Origin: Chelativorans sp. AA-79
GTDB lineage: Bacteria > Pseudomonadota > Alphaproteobacteria > Rhizobiales > Rhizobiaceae
DNA: 64,000 nucleotides
Assembly: GCF_029457495.1 (NCBI RefSeq)
Contig: NZ_CP120361.1
Coordinates: 2,000,001-2,064,000, forward strand
Reading direction: 5' to 3'
The translations under genes were made by a program, and so were the position numbers. Below the pieces are notes generated by a model. It saw only the letters and a list, made by a program, of their open reading frames with translations, was not told the origin of the DNA and made no database searches. Positions 1-9,038 of the stretch are shown one piece after another. Numbering within the stretch: the first letter of the stretch is position 1; each line of letters starts with the position of its first letter.

Positions 1-1640
1 CAAAGATCTCGGTCCTGGACCCGCGGGGATATCCCCCGGCCGTTACGGGCAAGTCTCCGGCGCCGCGACTAGGCACCCTGGATGGCAAGACGATCTATCT
101 CGTAGATAGCCGCTTCGACGATTCCATCGAACTCTTAAAGCAGATCGAGATCTGGTTCCGGGAGTTCATGCCCGGCGTGAAGACCAAGATCGTCCAGATG
201 GCGAGCACCTACGCCAAGGACGATCCGAAGCTGTGGGAAGAGATCCGGGCAAACGGCCATGGGGCCATTCTCGGCGTCGGCCATTGCAGCACGTGCGCGC
301 CCGCCGTATGCACCCATGCCATAACGCTCGAGACCAAATATGGCGTGCCCACAGTCGCCGTTCACACGGACAAGTTCGAGAAGGTGGTGAAGTCGGTCGC
401 CCGCATGGGCGGCCTGCCGCAACTGCCTCTGGTGTTCGTTCCCCAGCCGGTGATGGGAAAGAGCGCGGCGGAGCTGCGCGACTATGTTCTTGGCACGGAT
501 CCCGTGCGCGGCGCGCCGGTCATGCGCGAGATCGTGGAGGGCCTGACCATCGGGCTGGCGCAGACCTCTTCGGCCGATCTCGTCGTCTCCAAGGCGCCGG
601 CCGATCGCCTGCTGCCCGCCGACACGGAAGAAAACCTGCACGCGCTGTTCCTTGACAATCGCTGGACAGACAATCTGCCGATCGTGCTCCCCACGGAAAA
701 ACGCGTGGCCGAGATGCTGAAGGGCACGAGCCGTTCTCCCGAAGAGATCGTCGGAAAGATGCAACCGACCGCCAATCGCGGCGCCTGGAGCTATACGGTC
801 GAGAAGGTGGCCGTCAATGCGGTGATGGCCGGTGCGCGGCCCGAATATTTCCCGGTCATATTGGCGCTTGCCGCCGGTCAGGTCAGCGCGCGCGGCAGCA
901 CGTCCAGCTCAGGCGCGGCCATGGCTGTGGTCAACGGCCCCATCCGGCATGAGATCGGCATGAATATGGGCATCGGCGCGTTGGGTCCCTACAACCACGC
1001 AAACGCCACCATCGGCCGCGCCTTCGGCCTGCTGTCGCAAAATCTGCAGGGCGGGTCCGTGCCGGGTGAAAGCTTCATGGGGTCGCTCGGCAACAATTAC
1101 AGCTACAACAGCATCACCTTCGCCGAAAACGAGGAACGCAGCCCGTGGGAGCCCCTGCATGTGCAGAAGGGCTTCGCGGCCGATACGAGCGCGGTCAGCG
1201 TCTTCTTCGGCTGCCGATCGACCACATTCTGTTTGGGGCTACGCGAAAAACACTGGCGCGAGCACGTGCGCGACATGCTGCTGGGCACCGACGCGGTGAC
1301 CGCTCCGGTGCTCCTGCTCGATCCGATCACTGCGCGCCAGTTCGTGGAGCGAGGAGGGTTCACCGAGAAGGCTGACCTGATCTCCTGGATCCACGAGACG
1401 GCGAAGATGCCGGGAGATCGCTACTGGGACCTGCAACTCATCCAGAACTACGTCTATCCGCGCGCCACGTTCGGCGAGGAGCCGATGGCGGGCGAACTGA
1501 AGAAGGGACCAGACGAACTCGTCCATGTCTTCCGTCTGCCGGAAATCAACGTCATCGTGGTGGGCGGCGAAACCAACGGCTATTGGCAGATCATGGGCGC
1601 CCGGCACCAGACGACCGTCTCGGTCGACGAGTGGCGTTAG
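1..1640 (+). CDS. UGSC-like (seleno)protein homologue, Cys form (5' partial)
   Basis: The reading frame is open from base 3 with no stop, so the true start lies upstream; the first ATG (168) falls inside the domain. At least 545 residues are visible. The N-terminal part resembles the UGSC (seleno)protein domain: an LDGKT strand, then GVGHCSTC where selenoprotein members have U-G-S-C. The cysteines are encoded at 285-287 and 294-296, with another at 309-311, and an LE...GVPTV segment follows as in UGSC and glycine-reductase B (GrdB) proteins. The C-terminal 300 residues form a second conserved domain (VNGPIRHEIGMNMGIGALGP) whose function I do not know. The thioredoxin-reductase-like gene starts 9 bases downstream, implying a thiol-dependent reductive reaction; that role and the substrate are inference. 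Confidence 0.7.
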   Translation, partial: KISVLDPRGYPPAVTGKSPAPRLGTLDGKTIYLVDSRFDDSIELLKQIEIWFREFMPGVKTKIVQMASTYAKDDPKLWEEIRANGHGAILGVGHCSTCAPAVCTHAITLETKYGVPTVAVHTDKFEKVVKSVARMGGLPQLPLVFVPQPVMGKSAAELRDYVLGTDPVRGAPVMREIVEGLTIGLAQTSSADLVVSKAPADRLLPADTEENLHALFLDNRWTDNLPIVLPTEKRVAEMLKGTSRSPEEIVGKMQPTANRGAWSYTVEKVAVNAVMAGARPEYFPVILALAAGQVSARGSTSSSGAAMAVVNGPIRHEIGMNMGIGALGPYNHANATIGRAFGLLSQNLQGGSVPGESFMGSLGNNYSYNSITFAENEERSPWEPLHVQKGFAADTSAVSVFFGCRSTTFCLGLREKHWREHVRDMLLGTDAVTAPVLLLDPITARQFVERGGFTEKADLISWIHETAKMPGDRYWDLQLIQNYVYPRATFGEEPMAGELKKGPDELVHVFRLPEINVIVVGGETNGYWQIMGARHQTTVSVDEWR

Positions 1641-1649
1641 GAGGCTGAC

Positions 1650-2588
1650 ATGCGGGAGTTCGATATCGTCGTCGTCGGCGCTGGAGTGGCCGGTTTGACG
1701 GCAGCAGCGACCGCTGCACGGCATGGGGTGTCGGTAGCGGTCGTTGAAAAACTCGGTGCCGGCGGCCAGATCATGACAGTCGAGCGCATCGAGAATTTTC
1801 CTGGCTCTTCCGAGCCCGTGGCCGGCTTCGAACTGGGTCCGGTCATGCAGGAACAGGCAGAGCAGGCCGGCGCCGAATTCCTGCTTGATACCGTGGAAGG
1901 GTTCGTTCTCGGCGGCCCGGTCCCGGTGATCCGTTGCTCGGAAGGAGAGATCGCCGCACGGGCGATCATCGTCGCCGCTGGATCGAGCCGCCGCGCTCTG
2001 GGCGTTCCCGGCGAGGAGCAATTGAAAGGCAGGGGTGTCTCCCACTGCGCCTCCTGCGACGGACCCCTCTACAAAGGCATGACAGTGGTTGTCATCGGGG
2101 GCGGAGATTCAGCCTTCGACGAGGCGCGCACGCTTGCCGCCCACGCGGGAAAGGTGCTCATCGTTCACAGAAACGATAGGTTCCGGGCCGCCAAGCCGCA
2201 GGTGAAAGGGGTATCCGAACTCGACAACGTCACGATCCTGCCCAACGCGACGGTCGAGAAAATCCTCGGCGAAGATGTCGTGAAGGCAGTTTCCCTGCGC
2301 GATGAAACGACGGGCACCTCGCGGGAGGAGCCGGTGGACGGGGTTTTCGTCTATGTCGGCCTGGAGCCCAACACGGATTTCCTGGAGGGGAAGCTGAAAC
2401 TGGGCGATGACGGGCGGGTCGTAACGGACCGTTTCATGCAGACCTCCGTTCCCGGCGTTTTCGCCGCTGGCGATATCCGGCATGGATCGGCGGCCCTTCT
2501 GGCGGAGGCTGCCGGAGACGGCGCCACCGCCGCAATGGCTGCGCTGCGGCATCTTGGCGGGCTTTCCGCGTTGCGCGCGGCAGAGTAG
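1650..2588 (+). CDS. Thioredoxin reductase-like FAD/NAD(P)-dependent oxidoreductase
   Basis: A 312-residue class II pyridine nucleotide-disulfide oxidoreductase of TrxB architecture. The N-terminal FAD-binding glycine motif VVGAGVAGLTAA comes first, then the redox-active HCASCDGP with C133 and C136, the NAD(P)-binding GGGDSAFDEA, and the C-terminal FAD motif GVFAAGDI. An AGGAGG sits just before the ATG, 9 bases after the UGSC-like gene, so the two are surely co-transcribed. A canonical trxB exists elsewhere in the window (24980-25954), so this copy is probably a dedicated electron donor, most simply recycling cysteines of the upstream protein. The flavoprotein assignment is firm; the partner is inferred from context. 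Confidence 0.88.
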   Translation: MREFDIVVVGAGVAGLTAAATAARHGVSVAVVEKLGAGGQIMTVERIENFPGSSEPVAGFELGPVMQEQAEQAGAEFLLDTVEGFVLGGPVPVIRCSEGEIAARAIIVAAGSSRRALGVPGEEQLKGRGVSHCASCDGPLYKGMTVVVIGGGDSAFDEARTLAAHAGKVLIVHRNDRFRAAKPQVKGVSELDNVTILPNATVEKILGEDVVKAVSLRDETTGTSREEPVDGVFVYVGLEPNTDFLEGKLKLGDDGRVVTDRFMQTSVPGVFAAGDIRHGSAALLAEAAGDGATAAMAALRHLGGLSALRAAE

Positions 2589-2625
2589 AGGCCAGGATGA
2601 TTCCCACTTGCCGAACGGAAAGTCG

Positions 2626-3312
2626 ATGAAGCAAAGCCGAGCAGCGCTCCTGCGCGATGCGATCGAGGAAGATATCGTCACCGGCGTCTACAAACCGGGA
2701 GAGCGCCTGGATGAAACCACTCTTGCTGCGCGGCACCAGGTTTCGCGCACCCCCATTCGCGAAGCGCTGACGCAATTGAGCGCGATGGGCGTCGTGAAGA
2801 TCCAGCCCCATCGAGGCGCCTTCGTAAATGAGATTACGCTGCCTGAAATGATCGGCATGTTCGAGGTCATGGCCGAACTGGAGGGAATGTGTGCCCGTCT
2901 GGCGGCGCGCCGCATGAGCCCTCAGCAACTGGACGAACTCGTGGCTGCGCAAGCGGATTGCCTGGCAGCGCTCGGCAAGGGCGAGGCGGACGACTACTAC
3001 TACGCCAACGAGCGGTTTCACCTGCTGCTCTACGCGGCGAGCGGCAACAGCTTTCTTGCGAGCACGGCCACCGCTCTGCACAAGCGCCTGAAACCCTATC
3101 GCCGCCTGCAACTGCGCGTCCCCGGCCGTCTCGAGAGGTCGGCGGCCGAGCATGAGAACGTGATCGCGGCATTGCGCGCACGGGATTCCGCGAAGGCTGA
3201 AGAGCTTATAGAGAGCCACATTCTCGTTCAGGGCGACATGTTCAGCGATTTCTTGTCGACGATGAGTTCGCTGACTTCTTGGGACGAGCGCCAGCCCGCC
3301 AAACTTGCCTGA
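2626..3312 (+). CDS. GntR family transcriptional regulator, FCD (FadR/VanR) type
   Basis: A 228-residue regulator with an N-terminal winged helix (RDAIEEDIVTGVYKPGERLD, then VSRTPIREAL), followed by an all-helical FCD ligand-binding domain carrying conserved acidic and histidine residues (NERFHLLL). The frame is open further upstream, but ATG 2626 matches the usual length and the start of the DNA-binding domain, and earlier starts would overlap the reductase gene. FCD regulators usually sense small carboxylates or metabolites of the pathway they control. Position between the UGSC-like/reductase pair and an ABC importer suggests local control; palindromic boxes at 3333-3361 are candidate operators. 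Confidence 0.88.
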   Translation: MKQSRAALLRDAIEEDIVTGVYKPGERLDETTLAARHQVSRTPIREALTQLSAMGVVKIQPHRGAFVNEITLPEMIGMFEVMAELEGMCARLAARRMSPQQLDELVAAQADCLAALGKGEADDYYYANERFHLLLYAASGNSFLASTATALHKRLKPYRRLQLRVPGRLERSAAEHENVIAALRARDSAKAEELIESHILVQGDMFSDFLSTMSSLTSWDERQPAKLA

Positions 3313-3332
3313 CAAAGTGGGGTGCCATTCTC

Positions 3333-3361
3333 TTATACAACTCGTCAAAGATTGCATACAA
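3333..3361 (+). promoter_or_regulatory. Candidate GntR/FCD operator boxes
   Basis: TTATACAA at 3333-3340 and the near-palindrome TTGCATACAA at 3352-3361 share ATACAA at an offset of 21 bases, two helical turns. VanR/FadR-group regulators typically bind TTG-N4-CAA-like palindromes. The boxes lie between the GntR gene and the importer gene at 3414. Binding by the adjacent regulator is inferred. Confidence 0.4.
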
Positions 3362-3413
3362 TGCTGCTGTGTGCGAGAGATAGGTGCGTTAGAGGAATTC
3401 CTGGGAGGAAGAA

Positions 3414-4457
3414 ATGTTGAAGCAGACCCTAAGCCTGGTCTTAATGGCCGCTTTGTCTCCACTGGCCGCACACGCCCAGTCGGAGAACTTTTCCGAGCAT
3501 GAGCAGGCGCTTTACGAGGCTGCGAAGGAGGAGGGGGAGGTGATCTGGTATACCTCCCAATTCACGACGGAAATGTCTGAAGCGGCCTGCGAACTCTTCA
3601 TGAAGCGTTACGAGGGCATCACGTGCAGCCCTGTTCGCGCCACGGGCGGCGTGACTTTCCAGCGCATCATGCAGGAGGTGCAGGCCGGTGCGGTGCAGGG
3701 CGACATCCTCAGCACGAACGACCAGACGGATTTGATCGAACTGAAGAAGCTCGATGCGCTCGAGCAGTTCGTGCCGAACGGGATCGAGACAATGTCTCCG
3801 GTTTTGAAGGGCATGAACGATAGCGACGGCTATTTTTTCGTGTCGAGCGTCTCGCCCTATGGCATCACCTACAACACCAATCTGGTCTCCGAAGAAGAAG
3901 CCCCGAAGAGCTGGAGCGATCTGCTCGACCCGAAATGGAAGGACCAGGTGGCGATCGCCCACCCAGGCTTCTCCGGCAGCGCCGGTCTGTGGACGCTGGC
4001 CATGCGGGACCTCTACGGCTGGGAATATTTCGAGAAGCTCGAAGTGGGCAAGCCGCAGATAGGCCGCTCCATCGCCGACGGATACAATCTGGTCGTCTCG
4101 GGAGAGCGCAAGGTGGCGGTCACGGCCATTGCGCTGTCGCGCCAGGGAGCCGTGGACGGGCAGCCGGTGGCAACGGTCACTCCTTCGGAGGGCCTTATGC
4201 TTCCGCCGAGCGGCACCGCCATTCTTGCCGCCGCTCCCCATCCCAACGCGGCCAAGCTCTTCGCGGAATTCATGCTTACCGAGGAATACTCGGTTTGGCT
4301 CCGCGACCTGCAGCGCTATCCGCTGCACGCGGATGTCGACACGGCCGAAGGCATCGACCCGCTGGATCCCGACAAGGTCCTGATCGTGCCGGCTCAGGAG
4401 GCGATCGAAGGGCTTGCGGAAGTTCAGGAGAAATTCCGCGACACCTTCGGTATCTAG
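3414..4457 (+). CDS. ABC transporter substrate-binding protein, AfuA/FbpA-like
   Basis: A 347-residue periplasmic binding protein. A Sec signal peptide is clear (MLKQTLSLVLMAALSPLAAHA, cleavage after A-H-A), and the mature start matches extracellular solute-binding proteins of the iron(III)/2-aminoethylphosphonate class (EGEVIWYTS). GGGAGGAAG gives a strong ribosome site before ATG 3414. It heads an operon with the permease at 4533 and ATPase at 6281. The family covers ferric iron, phosphonates and small organic anions. The ferric-site tyrosine pair is not obvious, so an organic ligand linked to the upstream UGSC-like enzyme is as likely as iron. Confidence 0.85.
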   Translation: MLKQTLSLVLMAALSPLAAHAQSENFSEHEQALYEAAKEEGEVIWYTSQFTTEMSEAACELFMKRYEGITCSPVRATGGVTFQRIMQEVQAGAVQGDILSTNDQTDLIELKKLDALEQFVPNGIETMSPVLKGMNDSDGYFFVSSVSPYGITYNTNLVSEEEAPKSWSDLLDPKWKDQVAIAHPGFSGSAGLWTLAMRDLYGWEYFEKLEVGKPQIGRSIADGYNLVVSGERKVAVTAIALSRQGAVDGQPVATVTPSEGLMLPPSGTAILAAAPHPNAAKLFAEFMLTEEYSVWLRDLQRYPLHADVDTAEGIDPLDPDKVLIVPAQEAIEGLAEVQEKFRDTFGI

Positions 4458-4532
4458 CCGAATCCGCATTCTCTGGGGAGGCTGGCGCAGGCCGGCCCCC
4501 ATTTCCGCTGAACCACGGAGACGGCCAGTACC

Positions 4533-6281
4533 ATGACATTGGTCTCAAGCTCGTCCTCGCAGAGGGACACCAGCTTCGCCGGGGCCGGCGCACATGTCGC
4601 ATGGTTTCGCCGGCTCCAGCCAAGCGGTCTGTTGTGGATCGTTCTGGCGGCCATTCTTGCCGTGCTGATCGTCGCGCCCGTCGGCATGCTGGTGATGAAG
4701 AGCTTCACCCACCCCGACTCGGGTGGGTTCACCATCCAGAACTATATCGACGCCTATGGCAAGGCGCGGCACGTGCAGGCATTGGTCAACACGCTCTACA
4801 TGGGTGCAGCGGTCGTCGTCTTGTCGTTGCTTTTCGCGGTTCCGCTCGCATGGGCGTGCACGCGAACCAACATGCCGGGGCGCAATCTGATCCGTTTCGG
4901 CATCTTCGGCGCCTTCGTCATGCCCCCCTATCTCGGCGGCGTCGGCTGGATCCTGCTCGCGGGCCCTAACTCCGGCTGGTTGAACGTGGCCTGGCAATGG
5001 CTCACCGGCGGCACCGAGTCCATCGTCAACATTTTCAGCTTTCCCGGGCTGGTGCTGGTGATGGCGATCAACACCTACTTCACCATCTTCATTCTCGTGA
5101 GCGCCGCCTTCGAGATGATCAATTCGGAGATGGAGGATGCCGCCAATATCCTGGGCGCGGGGCCGTTCACCACGGCCATGAAGGTCACCCTGCCGCTGGT
5201 GCTTCCATCGATACTCGGCAGCGCCCTTCTGACGTTCCTCATATCCATTGCCCTTTACGGCGTGCCGGCGCTCATCTCCATTCCCGCCCGGTTTCCCGTC
5301 GTGGTCATCCAACTCTCCGAGTTCTTCAGCTTTCCGCTACGCATCGAGGTGGCGGCGGCCTATTCCATTCCGCTGCTTCTGATCACGGCCGGGTTGCTGA
5401 CACTGCAGAAGAAGGTCCTGTCGCGCAAGGGCTATACTGCGGTGAGCGGGAAGGGGGGCGAGCGGCGCATCGTGAATTTGGGGAAATGGCGCTGGGCGGC
5501 GTTCGCCTATAGCCTCTTCGTGGTCATGCTCTCGGTCATCATGCCTCTCCTGGTCCTGGTCATGGCCGCGTTCAGCAAATCATGGGTGGGGGGGCTCTCG
5601 CTCGACAATCTGACGCTGCAGAATTTCCACTACGTTCTGTTCGAGCATTCGAGTTCCCAGAAGGCACTGGTGACTAGCCTGGCCACCGGTGCGGCTGCGG
5701 CGACCGCGGCCATCCTGCTTGCGCTCGCCATTGCCTATATCGTGCAGCGGCGCTTGCTGCCCATGAGCGAAGTGCTCGCCTTCCTCAGCATGTCGCCCTT
5801 CGTCATTCCCGGCATCGTGCTGGCGATCGGCTTCTATGCGGTCTACGCGCTGCCGCCGGTCGGGCTTTATGGCACATATCTGATCCTGATCCTCGCGTTC
5901 ACCACGCGCTTCCTGCCGGTCGCCTATACGACCAGCATGGCCGGCGTGCGCGCAATCCACCCCGAGATGGAGGAAGCCGTGCGCATTCTCGGCGGCGGCA
6001 GGCTCGTCGCTGTCCGCAAGGTGGTCGGCCCTCTCCTGAAACGCACGCTCGCCAGCGGCTGGCTGCTCATCTTCGTTCCCGCTGCGCAGGAACTGTCGAC
6101 CGCCGTCTTCCTCGTCGGGCCGAACACGCGCGTCGTTTCGGTGGTGCTCCTCGATATGAGCGAGGAGGGCCTGCTGGAGCGCCTGTCGGCGCTTGGGAGC
6201 GTGCTGCTTGTGATCATCGTTGCCGTCATGGCCATAGGCGTCCGCTTCCTCGGGCGCGACTTCATGTTGAGGAGATCGTGA
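4533..6281 (+). CDS. ABC transporter permease, two-domain FbpB/AfuB type
   Basis: A 582-residue inner-membrane protein made of two fused permease halves. Each half has about six membrane segments and an EAA-type coupling loop (EMEDAANILGAGP in the first half, EMEEAVRILGGGR in the second). This duplicated layout is typical of FbpB/SfuB iron-class and PhnV-like importers. The first 35 residues are cytoplasmic. It is followed by the ATPase gene with a one-base stop/start overlap, so the three transport genes form one transcript. Permeases of this class do not by themselves reveal the substrate. Confidence 0.9.
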   Translation: MTLVSSSSSQRDTSFAGAGAHVAWFRRLQPSGLLWIVLAAILAVLIVAPVGMLVMKSFTHPDSGGFTIQNYIDAYGKARHVQALVNTLYMGAAVVVLSLLFAVPLAWACTRTNMPGRNLIRFGIFGAFVMPPYLGGVGWILLAGPNSGWLNVAWQWLTGGTESIVNIFSFPGLVLVMAINTYFTIFILVSAAFEMINSEMEDAANILGAGPFTTAMKVTLPLVLPSILGSALLTFLISIALYGVPALISIPARFPVVVIQLSEFFSFPLRIEVAAAYSIPLLLITAGLLTLQKKVLSRKGYTAVSGKGGERRIVNLGKWRWAAFAYSLFVVMLSVIMPLLVLVMAAFSKSWVGGLSLDNLTLQNFHYVLFEHSSSQKALVTSLATGAAAATAAILLALAIAYIVQRRLLPMSEVLAFLSMSPFVIPGIVLAIGFYAVYALPPVGLYGTYLILILAFTTRFLPVAYTTSMAGVRAIHPEMEEAVRILGGGRLVAVRKVVGPLLKRTLASGWLLIFVPAAQELSTAVFLVGPNTRVVSVVLLDMSEEGLLERLSALGSVLLVIIVAVMAIGVRFLGRDFMLRRS

Positions 6282-7345
6282 TGGAAGGCCTCGTGCTCAG
6301 CGGTCTTGGCCGCAGATTCGGCGATGTCGACGCGGTGCTCGATGTCGATCTCGCACTAAAGCCGGGCGAATTCGTCTCCCTTCTTGGGCCTTCAGGCTGC
6401 GGCAAGACCACCACGCTCAGAATGATCGCCGGCTTCATCGATCCAACCAGCGGCTCCATCTCGCTCAACGGAAGCGTCCTTTCCGCGCCCGGTGGGTCCC
6501 TGCCGCCGGAGAAACGCGGCATGTCCATGATCTTCCAGAGCTATGCCATCTGGCCGAACATGACCGTTGCGCAAAACGTGGCATTCGGCTTGAAGCTGCG
6601 GAAGCTTCCCGCCGAGGAGATCAAGAGGCGCGTCGGGGAAATTCTCGAAGTGGTCCAGTTGAACACCATGTCCGGGCGCTATCCATCGGAACTGTCGGGT
6701 GGGCAGCAGCAGCGCGTGGCGCTTGCAAGGGCGGTTGTGGTCCGCCCCGCCGTTCTCCTGCTCGACGAGCCGCTGTCCAACCTCGATGCGAACCTTCGTG
6801 AAGAGATGCGGTTCGAGATCAAACGCATCCATGACGAGTTCCGCATCACATCCGTCTATGTCACCCACGACCAGGGCGAGGCGATGGTCACCTCGGACCG
6901 CATCGCCGTGATGAATCAGGGTCGCATCGAGCAGGTGGACGCGCCATACGCGCTCTACACCAAACCCAAGACCCGTTTCGTGGCCAGCTTCATCGGACGC
7001 ACGAATTTCCTCATCGGCCGCAAGAAAGACAACACCGTCGATTTCGAGGGCTTTTCGGTTCCAAGCGCCTTGCTCGATGTTCCGGCCGGCGCCGACAAGG
7101 AGGTTTCCGTGTCGATCCGGCCGCAATCCTTGAAGCTCTGCGGGAAAGAACCTGACGCTTCGGATCACGTGAAGCTCAAGGGAAAGGTGGTGGAGCGCGC
7201 ATTCATGGGGGAGACATGGGACTATATGTTCGCAGGCGAGAACAGTATCCGGCTGCGGGTCGTGGCACCTCCCTCAGACGTCTTTCAGATCGGTGCGGAA
7301 ACCTGGGTGCAAATGGATCCCAGCCAGATCGTGCCGATTTCATAG
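6281..7345 (+). CDS. ABC transporter ATP-binding protein, FbpC/PotA-like
   Basis: A 354-residue importer ATPase with Walker A (GPSGCGKTTT), Q-loop, signature LSGGQQQR, Walker B ([12 protein letters not shown]), the H-loop in VTHDQ, and a C-terminal TOBE/OB regulatory domain. I chose ATG 6281, whose A is the last base of the permease stop; GAGGAG lies 6 bases upstream. A GTG immediately before (6278) is the alternative. It energises the importer encoded by the two preceding genes and closes the operon. A weak 6-bp hairpin at 7369-7390 follows but lacks a T-run. Confidence 0.9.
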   Translation: MEGLVLSGLGRRFGDVDAVLDVDLALKPGEFVSLLGPSGCGKTTTLRMIAGFIDPTSGSISLNGSVLSAPGGSLPPEKRGMSMIFQSYAIWPNMTVAQNVAFGLKLRKLPAEEIKRRVGEILEVVQLNTMSGRYPSELSGGQQQRVALARAVVVRPAVLLLDEPLSNLDANLREEMRFEIKRIHDEFRITSVYVTHDQGEAMVTSDRIAVMNQGRIEQVDAPYALYTKPKTRFVASFIGRTNFLIGRKKDNTVDFEGFSVPSALLDVPAGADKEVSVSIRPQSLKLCGKEPDASDHVKLKGKVVERAFMGETWDYMFAGENSIRLRVVAPPSDVFQIGAETWVQMDPSQIVPIS

Positions 7346-7830
7346 CGGGGTTGCCTGAGCGTCAAGGTCGGCTTGTGCAGCACGAAGCCGTGTCTCGGAG
7401 CCGGTGCGGATCGGGATGAAAGGGGCCGCGCTTTCCACTCACGAGGGGGCTCGATCGAGGAAGGCGCGGCCGCCGCAACCAGACTGGGCGTGAGGTTGCG
7501 GATGCCCCGCTCCCTGCATCCGAGGGGGCCCGGATTGCGGAGAACGCGGCAAGCGCCGTTGGCCTGCGGGGGCATCACGGCGCACGCCTGCGCCTGCGTT
7601 TTGCGGAACGGACAGGTGCAGACGTGGAGAGACGCTGATGCAGTGCGCTCCCCATCGTGTTTATATCAGAAAAATGAGGCTACGTTTCAAAAAATCTGGT
7701 CACTCTGGGGGGTAGACCGCGATTGTAAACAGCAAGGTGCAGTCTGCTGCTTCCGCCCGGTCGTCCATATCTGTCGTCACCGGAAACGATCGCGCGGAAC
7801 GGCGACGGCCAGGGCGTGGCCGCGCCTTCC
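7346..7830. other. Gene-free interval between ABC operon and clpS
   Basis: About 485 bases without a convincing gene. The open frames here lack recognisable protein patterns and good ribosome sites. The only structure noted is a short hairpin at 7369-7390 after the ABC operon. A stretch near 7660-7740 is noticeably AT-richer. No tRNA-like cloverleaf was seen. Confidence 0.5.
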
Positions 7831-8136
7831 TCATTCTTCGGGTTCCGTGGTGAAAAGAAGCGGGTAGCCCTGTTTCCGGCCTGCGTCGGTCGCCCGCGTG
7901 GCCTTCGTCTCGGCGACATCCTTGGGGAAGACGGCGACCACGCAGGTTCCGCGGCGATGCGCCGTCATCATGATGCGGTAGGCCTGGTCCTGGTTCACGC
8001 GGAACTCAGCCTTCAGCACCGTCACCACGAATTCGCGCGGCGTGAAGTCGTCATTGACGAGAATGACCTTGTGCAGCTTCGGCCGCTCGGTCTTCGTCCT
8101 GGTCCTGGTCTTCGGCGTAAGGGCGGTGTCGCTCAT
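7831..8136 (-). CDS. clpS: ATP-dependent Clp protease adaptor ClpS (ClpS2-like)
   Basis: A 101-residue ClpS adaptor, which delivers N-degron substrates to ClpAP. The core is diagnostic: VILVNDDFTPREFVVTVLK forms the N-end-rule binding pocket region (NDD and T contact the substrate amino terminus), followed by AYRIMMTAHRRG and VAETKATRATDAGRKQGYPL. The RPKLHKVILVNDD and PLLFTTEPEE forms resemble the second alphaproteobacterial paralogue (ClpS2) rather than the copy beside clpA. It stands alone, with no clpA nearby. A perfect inverted repeat (GCGCCGTACGGCGC, 8144-8157) sits just upstream of the start. Confidence 0.93.
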   Translation of the reverse strand: MSDTALTPKTRTRTKTERPKLHKVILVNDDFTPREFVVTVLKAEFRVNQDQAYRIMMTAHRRGTCVVAVFPKDVAETKATRATDAGRKQGYPLLFTTEPEE

Positions 8137-8483
8137 CGGAAAAGCGCCGTACGGCGCCCTCGAATAGTCGATCGTTCAGGATCGTCGAAATGTCGCATGG
8201 AAAGCGCTCGGCGTCCACACCCTCGCCGGAGGGTCAGTCAGTCCAGCGATCCCAGCGCCGATCCGTGCGACGCTCAACCCGGTACGGAGGTGGCGAGGCA
8301 CAACCGCGTTGCAGGAAATCGTGCAGCAGTGCCTTCCGCGCCGTTTCCCGACAGGATCGCGCAGCAATTGGCGAGAAAAGGGCGTTCCGTTTTCCGATCG
8401 AAGAGGAGTAGTCCGATTGCAGACGAGGCATATGCGCCCGCTGTCGAGACAGGCGCATCAGGCCTGCGGAGCGGAATCCGCTG
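8137..8483. other. Gene-free interval upstream of clpS
   Basis: About 350 bases between clpS and the small gene at 8484. Apart from the 14-base palindrome at 8144-8157 next to the clpS start, I see no supported gene, RNA or repeat. Frames in both directions look like GC-driven shadows. Confidence 0.5.
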
Positions 8484-8699
8484 CTATGCCGCGCCATCAA
8501 GCCCGGCGTGGACGAGGCCGAGAGGGGTGCGCTGGCCCATGGCCCAGGAGCGCATCACATGGCTCGCCACGCGCTCGCGGCCCGCAAAATCCGCGCGCTC
8601 GATGCCGAGCTCCTCGCAGACGGCTTCCACCGCGCTGTGGATTTCCGCCATGTCCTTGGCGTCATAGACGCCGGACTGAAATGTCGTTGACGGAAGCAT
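8484..8699 (-). CDS. Conserved hypothetical protein, 71 aa
   Basis: A small, probably cytoplasmic and mainly helical protein starting MLPSTTFQSGVYDAKDMAEI. The frame opens further upstream, but ATG 8699 has a strong GGAAGGAG site before it and gives a natural start. The pattern of a helix with VCEELGI, then RERVASHVM and a final segment, resembles small uncharacterised rhizobial proteins of about 70 residues. No catalytic motif, membrane segment or cysteine pair suggests a function. It stands alone between clpS and the sqd operon. Confidence 0.6.
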   Translation of the reverse strand: MLPSTTFQSGVYDAKDMAEIHSAVEAVCEELGIERADFAGRERVASHVMRSWAMGQRTPLGLVHAGLDGAA

Positions 8700-9038
8700 C
8701 TCCGTCTCCTTCCCTGTCTGGCGCAACGGCCTTGCCGCCTGGGTCTCGGCGGCTTCCAAAGCGCCTTCGCCGCTTTCCCTCTGACGGGGAATGGCATCCT
8801 TCAACAATGATGCACGATTATGGCGGATGGATGAAGTTTGATTCGGCCCGAGGCGCCGTCAAGTAAAAAATGAACTCGGGATGTGGCGCCGCGACATCAA
8901 AAGATTTGTCGGCTAGTCCCAATCCGTGTGCACCAGCCAGCCATGCCTGCTTTTCAATCCGCTTTCATACGGGCATAGAATTCCTGTCACAAATGGCGGA
9001 TAAGCGTCCTTAACGATTGGCGACAAGGGTTCGATTCG
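8700..9038. other. Intergenic region upstream of sqdB
   Basis: About 340 bases between a minus-strand small gene and the sqd operon, so it should hold divergent promoters. A CATAGAATTC stretch near 8980 could be a -10 element for sqdB, but no well-spaced -35 was found. No gene or RNA is supported. Confidence 0.4.

Noticed and set aside
7373..7867. A 164-codon plus-strand frame in the gap before clpS
   Set aside because: No ribosome site or recognisable pattern, and it runs into the antisense of clpS.
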